Below, piece by piece: positions 34,337 through 43,914 of a DNA stretch of 64,000 bases. How positions within the stretch are numbered: the first letter of the stretch is position 1; the number at the start of each line of letters is the position of its first letter. The notes under the pieces are model-generated. The model saw only the letters and a program-made list of their open reading frames with translations. It was not told where the DNA came from and made no database searches. The position numbers and the translations under genes are program-made. Origin of the DNA: Celeribacter halophilus. GTDB lineage: Bacteria; Pseudomonadota; Alphaproteobacteria; Rhodobacterales; Rhodobacteraceae. Location: positions 1 to 64,000 of the forward strand of contig NZ_FORY01000014.1 in assembly GCF_900114135.1 (NCBI RefSeq), given 5' to 3'.

Positions 34337-36043
34337 ATGAACCAGACGATCAAATCAACCACAGCCGTGGCGCTTGCGCTCGGCATCCTATGCGGTCCGG
34401 CATGGGCCGATATGGAGGCGGCGATGGAATTCCTCGACGCCGAAATCGGAGATATGTCCGCGCTGACGCGGGCAGATCAGGAAGCCGAAATGCAATGGTT
34501 CATCGATGCCGCCGAACCGTTCAAAGGCATGGCGATTAAGGTCGTCTCCGAGACCATCACCACCCATGAATACGAAAGTCAGGTGCTTGCACCGGCATTC
34601 GAGGCCATCACCGGCATCAAGGTCACCCATGACCTGATCGGCGAAGGCGATGTGGTCGAGAAACTCCAGACCCAGATGCAGTCGGGCGAGAATATCTACG
34701 ACGCCTATGTGAATGACAGCGACCTGATCGGCACCCACTGGCGCTATCAACAGGTGCGCAACCTCACCGACTTCATGGCAAACGAAGGCGCGGATGTCAC
34801 CAACCCCGGTCTTGATCTCGACGACTTCATCGGCTTGCAGTTCACCACCGCCCCCGATGGTAAGCTCTACCAGCTTCCCGACCAGCAATTCGCCAACCTC
34901 TACTGGTTCCGCAATGACTGGTTCACCGATCCCGAAATCATGGCCGAATTCAAAGAGAAATACGGCTATGATCTGGGTGTTCCGGTCAACTGGTCGGCCT
35001 ATGAGGACATTGCGGAGTTCTTCACCGGTCGCGAGATTGACGGGGTCGAGGTCTACGGCTCGATGGATTACGGCAAGAAAGACCCGTCCCTCGGCTGGCG
35101 CTACACCGATGCGTGGATGTCCATGGCGGGCATGGGCGACAAGGGCGAACCCAACGGCCTTCCGGTCGATGAATGGGGCATTCGCGTCAATGAGAACTCC
35201 CAGCCGGTCGGTGCCTGTATGGCCCGCGGTGGTGCGGCCAACAGCCCTGCTGCCGTCTATGCGGTGGAGAAAGCCGTGGAATGGCTCAACAAATACTCCC
35301 CGCCCTCGGCCATGGGGATGACCTTCTCGGAGGCCGGTCCGGTTCCGGGTCAGGGCAACATCGCGCAGCAGATGTTCATGTATACCACCTTTGTCGCACC
35401 GCTGGTCGACAGCCCTGCCGTGATGAACGAGGACGGCACGCCGAAATGGCGCCTCGCCCCCTCGCCGCATGGTGTCTATTGGGAAGAGGGTATGAAAGTC
35501 GGCTATCAGGACGTGGGGTCGTGGACGCTGATGAAATCCACACCGGAAGACCGCGCCAAGGCCGCATGGCTCTACGCGCAATTCGTCACGTCCAAAACTG
35601 TGGATGTGAAGAAATCCCATGTCGGCCTGACCTTCATCCGCGAAAGCTCGATCCAGCACGAGAGCTTCACGGAACGTGCGCCGAAACTCGGCGGTCTGGT
35701 CGAATTCTACCGCTCGCCGGATCGTGTGCGCTGGTCGCCGACTGGCACCAACGTGCCGGACTATCCGAAACTCGCCCAACTGTGGTGGCAGAATATCGGT
35801 GACGCCATGTCCGGTGCCAAAACCGCACAAGAAGCTCTCGACAGCCTGTGTTCCGACATGGAACGCGTGATGGAGCGTCTCGAACGTGCGGGCATTCAGG
35901 GCGATCTTGGTCCTGTGATGAACGACGAAAAAGACGCGGCGGAATGGCTCGCCATGGAAGGTGCGCCGAAACCGGCCATCGAGATGGAGCGCGAGGAACC
36001 GCAAACCGTTGCCTATGACGACCTCGTGGCGTCCTGGCAGTAA
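34337..36043 (+). CDS. glpV: Glycerol ABC importer substrate-binding protein GlpV
   Basis: The 568-residue periplasmic protein is unusually large for an ABC binding protein, as is typical for GlpV. A signal peptide covers about residues 1-24 (cleavage after AWA). The type-2 binding fold is seen in TTHEYESQVLAPAFEAITGIKVTHDLIGEGDVVEKLQTQMQSGENIYDAYVND and DQQFANLYWFRNDWF. I chose the ATG at 34337 (MNQTIKSTTA), which follows GGGAGGAAACT; the longer frame begins inside glpU. A terminator-like hairpin follows, before glpK. Confidence 0.9.
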   Translation: MNQTIKSTTAVALALGILCGPAWADMEAAMEFLDAEIGDMSALTRADQEAEMQWFIDAAEPFKGMAIKVVSETITTHEYESQVLAPAFEAITGIKVTHDLIGEGDVVEKLQTQMQSGENIYDAYVNDSDLIGTHWRYQQVRNLTDFMANEGADVTNPGLDLDDFIGLQFTTAPDGKLYQLPDQQFANLYWFRNDWFTDPEIMAEFKEKYGYDLGVPVNWSAYEDIAEFFTGREIDGVEVYGSMDYGKKDPSLGWRYTDAWMSMAGMGDKGEPNGLPVDEWGIRVNENSQPVGACMARGGAANSPAAVYAVEKAVEWLNKYSPPSAMGMTFSEAGPVPGQGNIAQQMFMYTTFVAPLVDSPAVMNEDGTPKWRLAPSPHGVYWEEGMKVGYQDVGSWTLMKSTPEDRAKAAWLYAQFVTSKTVDVKKSHVGLTFIRESSIQHESFTERAPKLGGLVEFYRSPDRVRWSPTGTNVPDYPKLAQLWWQNIGDAMSGAKTAQEALDSLCSDMERVMERLERAGIQGDLGPVMNDEKDAAEWLAMEGAPKPAIEMEREEPQTVAYDDLVASWQ

Positions 36044-36052
36044 ACAAACCCC

Positions 36053-36086
36053 GGGTGGAGCTTCGGCTCCGCCCATTTCTCTTTTA
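36053..36086 (+). terminator. Intercistronic hairpin between glpV and glpK
   Basis: GGGTGGAGC and GCTCCGCCC pair (one wobble) around a TTCG loop, followed by a pyrimidine-rich tail ATTTCTCTTTT. Partial termination here would favour the transporter genes over glpK. Confidence 0.65.
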
Positions 36087-36160
36087 CGCCATGGCCCTTC
36101 GGGGCTATTGCCTTGAAGAGACAAGACAACTGACACTGGCAAACCCTCGGGAGGATGTGC

Positions 36161-37645
36161 GTGACCTATATTCTAGCCATTGATCAAGGAACAACCTCGA
36201 CGCGGGCGATCCTGTTTGACCAGAGCCTGTCTGTGACGGCCACCGCGCAAGAGGAATTCACACAGCATTTCCCGCAAAGCGGCTGGGTTGAACATGAGGC
36301 CTCCGATCTGTGGTCCACCACGGCGGCCACCTGTCGCTCGGTGATCGAAAAGGCGGGGATTGGCGCGCAGGAGATTGTGGCCCTTGGCATCACCAACCAG
36401 CGCGAGACCACCTTGGTCTGGGACCGCGCGACCGGTAAACCCGTCCACAACGCCATCGTCTGGCAGGACCGCCGCACTTCGGAGTTTTGCAAAACGCTCC
36501 AGGCGGAAGGTTTCGAAGATGTGGTGACGGAGAAGACGGGGCTTTTGCTTGATCCCTATTTCTCCGGCACCAAACTGGCGTGGATACTCGACAATGTGGA
36601 GGGCGTGCGCGCCCGTGCCGAGGCCGGAGAACTGGCGTTTGGCACGGTGGACAGCTGGCTGGTGTGGAACCTGACCGGCGGCAAGCGCCATGTGACCGAT
36701 GCCACCAACGCAGCCCGCACGATGCTCTATGACATTCGCAAGGGCCGCTGGTCGCAGACCATCTGCGAACGGTTGAACATTCCGATGAACATGCTGCCCG
36801 AGGTGCAGGATTGCGCGTCGGACTTCGGTGAAACCCGTGCCGATCTCTTTGGCCGCCCGATCCCGATCCTTGGCATCGCGGGCGATCAACAGGCCGCCAC
36901 CGTGGGGCAGGCCTGTTTCCAGCCCGGTATGCTCAAATCGACTTATGGCACCGGTTGCTTTGCGCTGTTGAACACGGGCGACACACCGGTGCGCTCGCAA
37001 AACCGGCTTCTGACCACCATCGCCTATCAACTGGACGGCAAGCCGACCTATGCGCTGGAAGGCTCGATCTTTATCGCGGGCGCCGTGGTGCAATGGCTGC
37101 GTGACGGGTTGAAGATCATCCGCGAGGCGAAGGAGACACAGCCTTTGGCCGAACGCGCCGACCCGACGCAGGAGGTGGTGCTGGTCCCCGCCTTCACAGG
37201 GTTGGGCGCGCCCTATTGGAATGCCGAATGTCGTGGCGCGGTTTTCGGGCTGACCCGCAATTCTGGCCCCGAGGAATTCGCCCGCGCCGCACTTGAAAGC
37301 GTGGGCTATCAGACCCGTGATCTTCTGGAGGCGATGCATGCGGATTGGCAAGGCGCGTCCACAACCGCGCTGCGGGTCGATGGCGGGATGAGCGCGTCGG
37401 ATTACGCCATGCAATTCCTCTCCGACATCATCGCGGCTCCCGTGGATCGCCCGAAAGTCGTGGAGACCACCGCGATGGGGGCGGCGTGGCTGGCCGGTCA
37501 GAAGGCGGGCTTCTATCCAAATCAGGAAGAATTCGCCGCCACATGGGCATTGGAGCGCCAGTTCCATCCGCATATGGCCGAGGAGGTGCGCAAGACGAAA
37601 TACGACAGTTGGAAACGCGCGGTCGATGCCACGATGCGGTTCTGA
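36161..37645 (+). CDS. glpK: Glycerol kinase
   Basis: The 494-residue FGGY-family kinase phosphorylates glycerol to sn-glycerol 3-phosphate. It shows [13 protein letters not shown] near the start, [65 protein letters not shown] and [18 protein letters not shown] prefer the GTG at 36161 as start, because GGGAGG ends 7 bases before it; the in-frame ATG at 36155 directly abuts that site and has no room for a spacer. It sits in the glp operon after glpV. Confidence 0.93.
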   Translation: MTYILAIDQGTTSTRAILFDQSLSVTATAQEEFTQHFPQSGWVEHEASDLWSTTAATCRSVIEKAGIGAQEIVALGITNQRETTLVWDRATGKPVHNAIVWQDRRTSEFCKTLQAEGFEDVVTEKTGLLLDPYFSGTKLAWILDNVEGVRARAEAGELAFGTVDSWLVWNLTGGKRHVTDATNAARTMLYDIRKGRWSQTICERLNIPMNMLPEVQDCASDFGETRADLFGRPIPILGIAGDQQAATVGQACFQPGMLKSTYGTGCFALLNTGDTPVRSQNRLLTTIAYQLDGKPTYALEGSIFIAGAVVQWLRDGLKIIREAKETQPLAERADPTQEVVLVPAFTGLGAPYWNAECRGAVFGLTRNSGPEEFARAALESVGYQTRDLLEAMHADWQGASTTALRVDGGMSASDYAMQFLSDIIAAPVDRPKVVETTAMGAAWLAGQKAGFYPNQEEFAATWALERQFHPHMAEEVRKTKYDSWKRAVDATMRF

Positions 37646-37657
37646 GGGAGGGCGGAT

Positions 37658-38842
37658 ATGCAGGGCTTTACCCTTCTCACACCCGCGCGCACGATCTTTG
37701 GCCGCGACAGCCGCTTTCAGGCCGCCGATGAGATCGCGGGCATGGGACAGCGCATTCTTTTGCTGCGCAGCGGGTCGGTGGCTTGGGCCGATGTGCTGGC
37801 GGCGGATTTGGTTGCGTGGGGGCTGGAAGTTGAGGTGCTGCAAAGCGCGGGCGAGCCCACGGTGGAAGATGTCCGCCGCAGCGTGGCCAAGGCGCGCGGG
37901 ATGGGGGCCGATTGCATTGTTGCCGTAGGTGGTGGTGCGACGGTTGATCTGGGCAAGGCGGTGTCCGGCCTTTGTGTGTCTGAGGGGGATGTGCTCGATT
38001 ACCTCGGCTTCGGTGCCTCTCCGGCCCCTGTGCTACAAGACCCTCTGCCTTTCGTCGCCATTCCTACCACAGCGGGCACGGGCGCGGAGGCCACCCGCAA
38101 TGCGGTGATCTCGCTCCCCGATCGCCAGCTCAAGATCAGCCTGCGCGATCCGCGTCTGCTCCCTGATCTGGCGCTTGTCGATCCGGCCCTGACCGATGAT
38201 CTGCCCAAAGGGCTGACACTTGCCACGGGGCTGGATGCGCTGACGCAGTTGGTCGAGAGCTATCTGTGCAACCGCGCCAATCCTCTGACCGATGCCCTGT
38301 GCCGCGACACGATCCCTGCGGCCATGACCGCTTTGCGTCAGCTTATGGAAGACCCCGCCCCCGAAGCGCGGGAGGCGATGGCACGCGCCAGCTACATCAG
38401 CGGTGTCGCCCTCGCCAATTCCGGCCTCGGTGTCGTGCATGGTCTCGCCGCCGTGATCGGCAGCCGCGGCGGGGCGCATGGGGCGATCTGCGGGCGGCTT
38501 TTGCCCGCAGCCCTGACGGTCAACCGCGCCGCCCTGATTGACAACGGCCAGCCCGCCGACCGGATCGATCAGGTGGATGCGTGGCTTTGGGCCGTGTTCG
38601 GGACGGATGATGCACCCTGTCACGCCGGACAAGGCGCAGAGGCGCTGCGAGGCTTTATTGACCATCACGGGCTGGCCTCGCTGGAGGACTTGCACTGTGG
38701 CGCGGACCTCTGGTCGGAGATCGCGCAGAGCGCCCTGACCGCCTCTTCGACGAAGGCCAATCCGGTTGCCCTGAGCGACACGCAAATCACTGAAATTCTG
38801 GCGCAGTCCGCCTCCCCCCGCAACACATCGCGCAACGGGTAA
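37658..38842 (+). CDS. Iron-containing alcohol dehydrogenase
   Basis: The 394-residue protein belongs to the group III (iron) alcohol dehydrogenase family. The NAD-binding motif CIVAVGGGATVDLGKAVSG and PTTAGTGAEATRNAVIS are followed by the metal-binding region with Asp in ATGLDALTQLVES and His in NSGLGVVHGLA and GGAHGAICGRLL. It starts 12 bases after glpK and closes the operon. A role in oxidising glycerol-derived or other short alcohols is likely, but the substrate cannot be read from sequence. It is convergent with ttrA, with 25 bases between them. Confidence 0.85.
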   Translation: MQGFTLLTPARTIFGRDSRFQAADEIAGMGQRILLLRSGSVAWADVLAADLVAWGLEVEVLQSAGEPTVEDVRRSVAKARGMGADCIVAVGGGATVDLGKAVSGLCVSEGDVLDYLGFGASPAPVLQDPLPFVAIPTTAGTGAEATRNAVISLPDRQLKISLRDPRLLPDLALVDPALTDDLPKGLTLATGLDALTQLVESYLCNRANPLTDALCRDTIPAAMTALRQLMEDPAPEAREAMARASYISGVALANSGLGVVHGLAAVIGSRGGAHGAICGRLLPAALTVNRAALIDNGQPADRIDQVDAWLWAVFGTDDAPCHAGQGAEALRGFIDHHGLASLEDLHCGADLWSEIAQSALTASSTKANPVALSDTQITEILAQSASPRNTSRNG

Positions 38843-38867
38843 AGCCGGACTGCCGTCGCCAGAGGCG

Positions 38868-41800
38868 TCAGATCCGCTCGATCCGCGCGGGCAGACCGTG
38901 ACGCACGGCTGTGCCGGAGACCGGATCGACCCAGACCCCCGCCTTGCCGCGTGTCGGGTCCAGCATCCCCAGATCGTTCAGAAGAACACCCGCCGCCAGA
39001 CGCGGGTCTGCGGGCATGGTGGTCCCGTCAATGGTGATGTCCTGCGCCCCGAAGCCGCGATGGCCGAAGCCGTGCTCGATGGCAACCGTGTCGGGCGCAA
39101 CCCCGTCGCGCACCACCGCCACGCTTTCCAGCGTCCCGCCCGGAGTCGTCAGCCGCACCATGTCGCCGGTCTTGATCCCGTGCGCCTGCGCCAGATCCCG
39201 CCCGACATTCACCGGATTGGAGGCCACAATGCGCAAAAGCGACTTCGCGCCCACGGAGTAGGAGTTCTGCAACGGCGACTTGAAGCTGACCACTTGCACC
39301 GGCCAGTCCTCGCGCGGGTAATGGTCATGGACCTTCGAGCCGTCCGAAAACTCCGGTGCGCGCCATGCCGGTGTGCCCGGCAAATGCGTGCCCGTGGTGG
39401 CGCGGCGGAAACTGCCGAGACCCTCGTTCCAGACCAGCATCGGCGGGTTGAACGCATAGGTTGCCTTGTCGCCCTGATAGCTGCGCTCGATATTCTCGTA
39501 ACGCCCGCCCTTGGCAAAGATCGTCGCCGCCTTGCGCCATTCCTCCGGCTTCAGCGTGGCTTTCATATCGTCCAGTATCCGCGCCACATTGGACAGTTCG
39601 ATGTCCTCGTCCGTGGCATCAGACACCGGCTCTCCGGTCATGGCCACATTCACCGCCCCGCGCAGATACCAGTCCTCGGCGCGGTTGAGCGGATGCAGCT
39701 TGCCCTGCGCATCGGGAATGGCCTCGTCGCCAAAGCCCGGCAGGCCCATGCGCTTGGCCACACCGATCAGGAAGGTCTCCAGACCGACGCGCTGGCCTTC
39801 GGCGTTTTGCGCCATCTTCGGCTCGATCACCGGCCAGCGGGCACAGGTCGCTTTCGTCGCCACACCGCCCCAAGGCTTGGTGAAGCCCCAAGTCTCATAC
39901 ATCACCGAATCCGGCACGATGTAATCCGAGATCGCCGTGCTTTCATTGATGAACGGATCAATCGAGATGATGAGCGGCACAACCGCAGGGTCTTTCAGCT
40001 TGTCGAGCAGATGCGCCACACCGGGAATGCCGTAAATCGGGTTGGTGTTGCGGAAGATCAGCGCCTCTGCCCCGTAGGGATAGCCGTTGACCAGCGAGGA
40101 CATCCATTCCGTCGCAAGCCCCGGAGCGTTGGGATACCACGGCGCATCCGCAGGATAGGGCGCACCTGCCGCTTTCTTGGTCTTGAACTCGGTCGTTTTC
40201 TCATAGGGCACGTTGCGCCCAAAAGGCAGCCCCTTGGCCTTCACCTTGCCGGGGAAGTTCACCAGATCATAGGCCGGACCTTTGGTCTCGGAGAAACCGC
40301 CGCCCGCGATCATCGTGCCGCCCTTCCAGTTCAGGTTGCCGATCAGCGTGTTGAGCATCATCAAGGCATAGGCATTGTAAAAGCCCGACCCGTTCATCAT
40401 GCCGCCGTGGCTGCTGACGGCGGCTTTGCGACCGTGACTGGTGAATTCGCGGGCCAGCTCAACGAGCTTCTCGATCGGAATGCCGCAGTCTTCGGCATAG
40501 TCGGACATTTCCCGCGACATGGCTTCCTCGCGCAGAAGCGTCAGCGCGGTTTTAATGTTGACCGCCCCGTTCGGTGTCTCTGCCTCACCCGCATGGAACA
40601 GCGGCGCGGGGCTGGCTCCGGCGGCAACGGGGCCGGTCTCGGAAATCACCATATAGGGATCGGCGTCGGAATAGGCTTCGCCCTCGATTGTCAGCCCCAT
40701 GTCGGAGCCGCGCAGGCAATGCCCGTAGCGGGGGTGGTCCTGATCGGTGATGACCAGATGGGTCGCATTGGACCAGCTTGTCTCACCGGTCGCATCTGCG
40801 GCCGCTTTGGAGGGGTTGGCCAGATAGGTTGCGTTGAACCGCTCGTTTTCAAACATCCAGCGGATCATCGCCATCGCCATCGCGCCATCCGTGCCCGGTT
40901 TGATCGGCACCCAGCGTGCGCGTTCGCCGGAGGGGCCGTTCTGGGCGTTGTTGAGGACGGGATCGACCACGACATAGTTCAGATTGCCATCCGAACGCGC
41001 CTTGGCGACCAGATTGCCGATGCGTTTGAACGGGTTGCCGGCGTTGCCCGGTGCGGTGCCTGCAAAGATGATGAACTCCGCGTTGGAGAAATCCGGCTTG
41101 GCATGGGGCATGGCTTTGAAATCACCGAACATCGCGCCCGAGCCGGAGCGATAGGCCCCGCCGCAATAGCTGCCGTGGCGGGTGAAGTTGTTGGATCCGA
41201 AGCTCTGTTTCAGCCAGCGCAGGACGAAATTGTCCCGCCCGTCATCGACGCAGTTCATCCACACCAGACGATTGGCACGCGGACCGAATTCCGGCGCGCC
41301 CTCCACGGCGGGGGTTTCAAGGTCGCGGATCTCGCGCAGACCGGCAACAGAGCCTTCGCCAAAGAGATCACCTCCTTCGACCACTTCCTCGACGAGTTGT
41401 TCGAAGCTGATAGTCTCCCATTTGCCCGACCCACGCGGGCCGACACGTTTGAGCGGCTTGAGCACGCGGCGCGGGTTGTCCACCTGTTCGAGCACGGCAT
41501 TGCCGCGCCCGCAGGCGGTGGAGCGTCGTGTCAGCCCCTGCCCCGGTCCGGCCTGTGCCATCGCGGCAAAGCTTTCGGCCACGGAGGATTCATAGGGGAT
41601 GAACGGGTCCGTGCTCATCGGGGAATAGGGATTGCCCGCCACGCGCAGCACCTTGTTGGCCTTTTTATCGACCCGCACCCGCACGCCGCACATGGTCGTG
41701 CAGCCGATGCACATGGTGTAGCTCATCGCCTGATCGGGGTTGAGCGTCACATCGCCGGTTTCCGGATCAATCGTGAATTCGGCGGGGATCGAATTGCCCA

Positions 41801-41939
41801 CGACATGCTCGTCGCGGGGTTTCTTGCCGGACCATTTGCCTTTGGCAAGTTTCTGGACGGTTTCTGCGTAGCCTGCGCCGAATGTGCCCAGAGCACCTGC
41901 GGCGGCGACACCTTTGAGAATGTTGCGACGGTTGGTCAT
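38868..41939 (-). CDS. ttrA: Tetrathionate reductase catalytic subunit TtrA
   Basis: The 1023-residue molybdopterin enzyme should reduce tetrathionate to thiosulfate at the periplasmic face of the membrane. A Tat signal is visible (TNRRNILKGVAAAGALG). The 4Fe-4S cluster motif is YTMCIGCTTMCGVRV with a distant Cys in RRSTACGRG, and the presumptive Mo ligand Cys is in RHGSYCGGAYRSGSG. The molydopterin-binding C-terminal domain ends the protein. I chose the ATG at 41937-41939 with AGGAGA upstream, 1 base after the ttrC stop. The order ttrS-ttrR-ttrB-ttrC-ttrA matches the Salmonella locus. Another polysulfur-compound reductase of the same clade is the alternative. Confidence 0.87.
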   Translation of the reverse strand: MTNRRNILKGVAAAGALGTFGAGYAETVQKLAKGKWSGKKPRDEHVVGNSIPAEFTIDPETGDVTLNPDQAMSYTMCIGCTTMCGVRVRVDKKANKVLRVAGNPYSPMSTDPFIPYESSVAESFAAMAQAGPGQGLTRRSTACGRGNAVLEQVDNPRRVLKPLKRVGPRGSGKWETISFEQLVEEVVEGGDLFGEGSVAGLREIRDLETPAVEGAPEFGPRANRLVWMNCVDDGRDNFVLRWLKQSFGSNNFTRHGSYCGGAYRSGSGAMFGDFKAMPHAKPDFSNAEFIIFAGTAPGNAGNPFKRIGNLVAKARSDGNLNYVVVDPVLNNAQNGPSGERARWVPIKPGTDGAMAMAMIRWMFENERFNATYLANPSKAAADATGETSWSNATHLVITDQDHPRYGHCLRGSDMGLTIEGEAYSDADPYMVISETGPVAAGASPAPLFHAGEAETPNGAVNIKTALTLLREEAMSREMSDYAEDCGIPIEKLVELAREFTSHGRKAAVSSHGGMMNGSGFYNAYALMMLNTLIGNLNWKGGTMIAGGGFSETKGPAYDLVNFPGKVKAKGLPFGRNVPYEKTTEFKTKKAAGAPYPADAPWYPNAPGLATEWMSSLVNGYPYGAEALIFRNTNPIYGIPGVAHLLDKLKDPAVVPLIISIDPFINESTAISDYIVPDSVMYETWGFTKPWGGVATKATCARWPVIEPKMAQNAEGQRVGLETFLIGVAKRMGLPGFGDEAIPDAQGKLHPLNRAEDWYLRGAVNVAMTGEPVSDATDEDIELSNVARILDDMKATLKPEEWRKAATIFAKGGRYENIERSYQGDKATYAFNPPMLVWNEGLGSFRRATTGTHLPGTPAWRAPEFSDGSKVHDHYPREDWPVQVVSFKSPLQNSYSVGAKSLLRIVASNPVNVGRDLAQAHGIKTGDMVRLTTPGGTLESVAVVRDGVAPDTVAIEHGFGHRGFGAQDITIDGTTMPADPRLAAGVLLNDLGMLDPTRGKAGVWVDPVSGTAVRHGLPARIERI

Positions 41940-41940
41940 G

Positions 41941-43074
41941 TTATATCTCCTGAGTGCGGGCAGGTTTGGACTGTGTTTGGCCAAAGGATTGACCGGAGGC
42001 TGGCGGGGTGGCGTCGGTCCACGGCAGGAAGGTCGTGTAGACGATCATCAGGAAAACCCAGAGGCCGAAGGTTCCGATCACCCCCATCAGACCGCCCAGA
42101 CCGCTGGGCATGAGCGCGTCATAGAGGCCGGAGCCGACTTTCGGCACGGCTTGGCCGCCCATGAACACAGTCCAGCGGAACATCCATGCGGCGTGAATGG
42201 CGATCAGGCCCGTAATCCAGCCCGTGCTTTGCGGCAGGGTGAGTGCGAGGACAAAGGGGATGGCGATGGAGGCCGCGCCCCACAGGGCGATCTGTTTCCA
42301 GACGGAAAAGCCTGCGACAGAGGCCAGCGCCTCGCTATGCACCGGCGAGATGCCGGAGAGCGCGACCGCGAACCATGCGACGCCGAGCGCGCCGACAGTG
42401 GCCAGCGCAATCGCCAGCCGACGGTTTATCGTGGCTTCAAGCCCTGCGTCACGGTTGAGCAGGCGTTCCAGCACCAGCATCACGCCCAAGGCTCCGACCA
42501 CACCGGTGGCGGCGAATTGCAGCGGCAGGAAAGGTGTGTTCCACAGCGGACGGGCGCGCACGACCATCACTTCCATGCCTGTATAGGTCAGGATACCCAA
42601 GGCCGCGACACCGGCCAGCATGCCGAGCGGACGGGCAAAACCATTGGCCGCGCCGCCCAGCGAGAACAGCCGGAACAACCATGCAAAGCGCCAGTCGTCC
42701 TGCCCCATCCGGTAGAATTCGGGACGGTGCAGCGACCACGCGAACAACAGCATCAGCACGACATAAGACGGCACGATCCACGCGCCCCATGCCATCCACG
42801 AGCTTTTATGGGTGTAGACAAAGAATTCCCAGAAACGGAAAGGCTGGTGCAAATCCGCCAGAAGCGCAATCGGGGCGGTGATCCCCGTGGTCACGGCGAC
42901 CATAAGCGCCAGCCGCGCCGCACGCAGATCTGTGTGACGCCCGAACACAAAGGCCGGCAGCGCCATCAGAAGTGCGGTCACTGAAATCGCGATGAGAAAG
43001 AAATACTGGACCGCCCACGGCTGCCACGCCGCATCATGGACCGCCCCGACGAGTTCTTGAACTTGGGTTTCCAT
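41941..43074 (-). CDS. ttrC: Tetrathionate reductase membrane subunit TtrC (NrfD family)
   Basis: The 377-residue polytopic protein (about nine hydrophobic helices) is an NrfD/PsrC-type quinol dehydrogenase that anchors the TtrAB complex and feeds electrons from quinol. Typical segments are LLADLHQPFRFWEFFVYTHKSSWMAWGAWI and MEVMVVRARPLWNTPFLPLQFAATGVVGALG. I chose the ATG at 43072-43074, which shares one base with the ttrB stop and has GGAGGG 6 bases upstream; an in-frame GTG directly before it (43075-43077) is a less likely start. The C-terminal 20 residues are cytoplasmic and polar. Confidence 0.87.
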   Translation of the reverse strand: METQVQELVGAVHDAAWQPWAVQYFFLIAISVTALLMALPAFVFGRHTDLRAARLALMVAVTTGITAPIALLADLHQPFRFWEFFVYTHKSSWMAWGAWIVPSYVVLMLLFAWSLHRPEFYRMGQDDWRFAWLFRLFSLGGAANGFARPLGMLAGVAALGILTYTGMEVMVVRARPLWNTPFLPLQFAATGVVGALGVMLVLERLLNRDAGLEATINRRLAIALATVGALGVAWFAVALSGISPVHSEALASVAGFSVWKQIALWGAASIAIPFVLALTLPQSTGWITGLIAIHAAWMFRWTVFMGGQAVPKVGSGLYDALMPSGLGGLMGVIGTFGLWVFLMIVYTTFLPWTDATPPASGQSFGQTQSKPARTQEI

Positions 43075-43817
43075 CACAGGCCCTCCCCGTGCGCATGAGC
43101 TTGACCGGTCATCTCCGGATGATAGGCGGAGTCACCGGCCACCCGACCATCGAGCACATCGTCGAGGCCGATATAGTAGACGTTGGGATTGGTGTGCATC
43201 TCGGGCCGCAGCACCGAGACTTCGTTCTCGCGCAGCATGATCGACACTTCGCTGTCGGGATCGTTGAGATCACCAAAGTTCCGCGCACCCCCGACACAGG
43301 TCTCGACACAGGCGGGCAACAGCCCGTGCTGCGTGCGGTGGAAACAGAAGGTGCATTTGTCCGCCACCTGCGTTTCGTGGTTGATGAACCGCGCGTCATA
43401 AGGGCAGGCCTGCACACAATAGGCACAGCCGACGCATTTCGAGGCATCCACAAGAACCTCGCCATTCTCGGCCTTAAACGTGGCCTCCACCGGACAGACC
43501 GGCAGACAGGGCGGATCGTCACAATGGTTGCAAAGCCGCGGCAGCATGACCATCGCGGGGTCCTGCCCGTCTTTCACAAGTTCATAAACCGAAACATGGG
43601 TGCGGAAAGCGTCTTCCGGCACGGCGTTTTCCATGATGCAGGCAACGGTGCAGGCCTGACAGCCGATACATTTTCTGAGGTCCACCACCATACCCCAATG
43701 CGGGACGTGGCTCTCTTCGGCAGCCTCGGCGGATTGGCTTGCGCCCGCGACAGAAGCCGCGGCACCGATGGTCACCTGTCCGATCGCTCCGAGAAATCCG
43801 CGACGTGTCGTGTCCAT
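43074..43817 (-). CDS. ttrB: Tetrathionate reductase iron-sulfur subunit TtrB
   Basis: The 247-residue ferredoxin-like protein carries 16 cysteines in four groups for four 4Fe-4S clusters: RKCIGCQACTVAC, NHCDDPPCLPVCPVEAT, SKCVGCAYCVQACPYDA and DKCTFCFHRTQHGLLPACVETC. A Tat-type signal MDTTRRGFLGAIGQVTIGAAASV is present. I chose the ATG at 43815-43817 with AAAGGA 8 bases upstream; an in-frame GTG 30 bases earlier is less likely. It heads ttrBCA, downstream of a palindrome that is a candidate TtrR site. Confidence 0.9.
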   Translation of the reverse strand: MDTTRRGFLGAIGQVTIGAAASVAGASQSAEAAEESHVPHWGMVVDLRKCIGCQACTVACIMENAVPEDAFRTHVSVYELVKDGQDPAMVMLPRLCNHCDDPPCLPVCPVEATFKAENGEVLVDASKCVGCAYCVQACPYDARFINHETQVADKCTFCFHRTQHGLLPACVETCVGGARNFGDLNDPDSEVSIMLRENEVSVLRPEMHTNPNVYYIGLDDVLDGRVAGDSAYHPEMTGQAHAHGEGL

Positions 43818-43896
43818 TTGGCTGATCCTTTCATTCTGATCAGCCACAGGATATGCCCCCGCGCTCCGGCGCGGTATTGGCGGAAACCCGAAGGTG

Positions 43897-43914
43897 TTAG
43901 GGGAAAACCCCTAA
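43897..43914. promoter_or_regulatory. Palindromic operator candidate for ttrBCA
   Basis: TTAGGGGAAAACCCCTAA is an 18-base perfect inverted repeat with a 4-base centre, overlapping the end of ttrR and lying about 80 bases upstream of the ttrB start. It fits a binding site for the FixJ/LuxR-type response regulator TtrR. It could also act as a small hairpin in the ttrR message. Confidence 0.6.

Noticed and set aside
34388-37843. Long minus-strand open frames opposite glpV and glpK
   Set aside because: They are rich in Arg, His and Gly with no motif, as expected for antisense frames of high-GC genes, and they oppose well-supported genes.
37658-38842. Calling the iron alcohol dehydrogenase a glycerol dehydrogenase (gldA) or 1,3-propanediol dehydrogenase (dhaT)
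   Set aside because: The family is broad and the sequence alone does not fix the substrate; only the operon suggests a link to glycerol.
38898-42113. A 1071-codon open frame on the plus strand opposite ttrA
   Set aside because: It is the antisense shadow of a high-GC gene, has no recognisable motifs, and would overlap ttrA and ttrC entirely.
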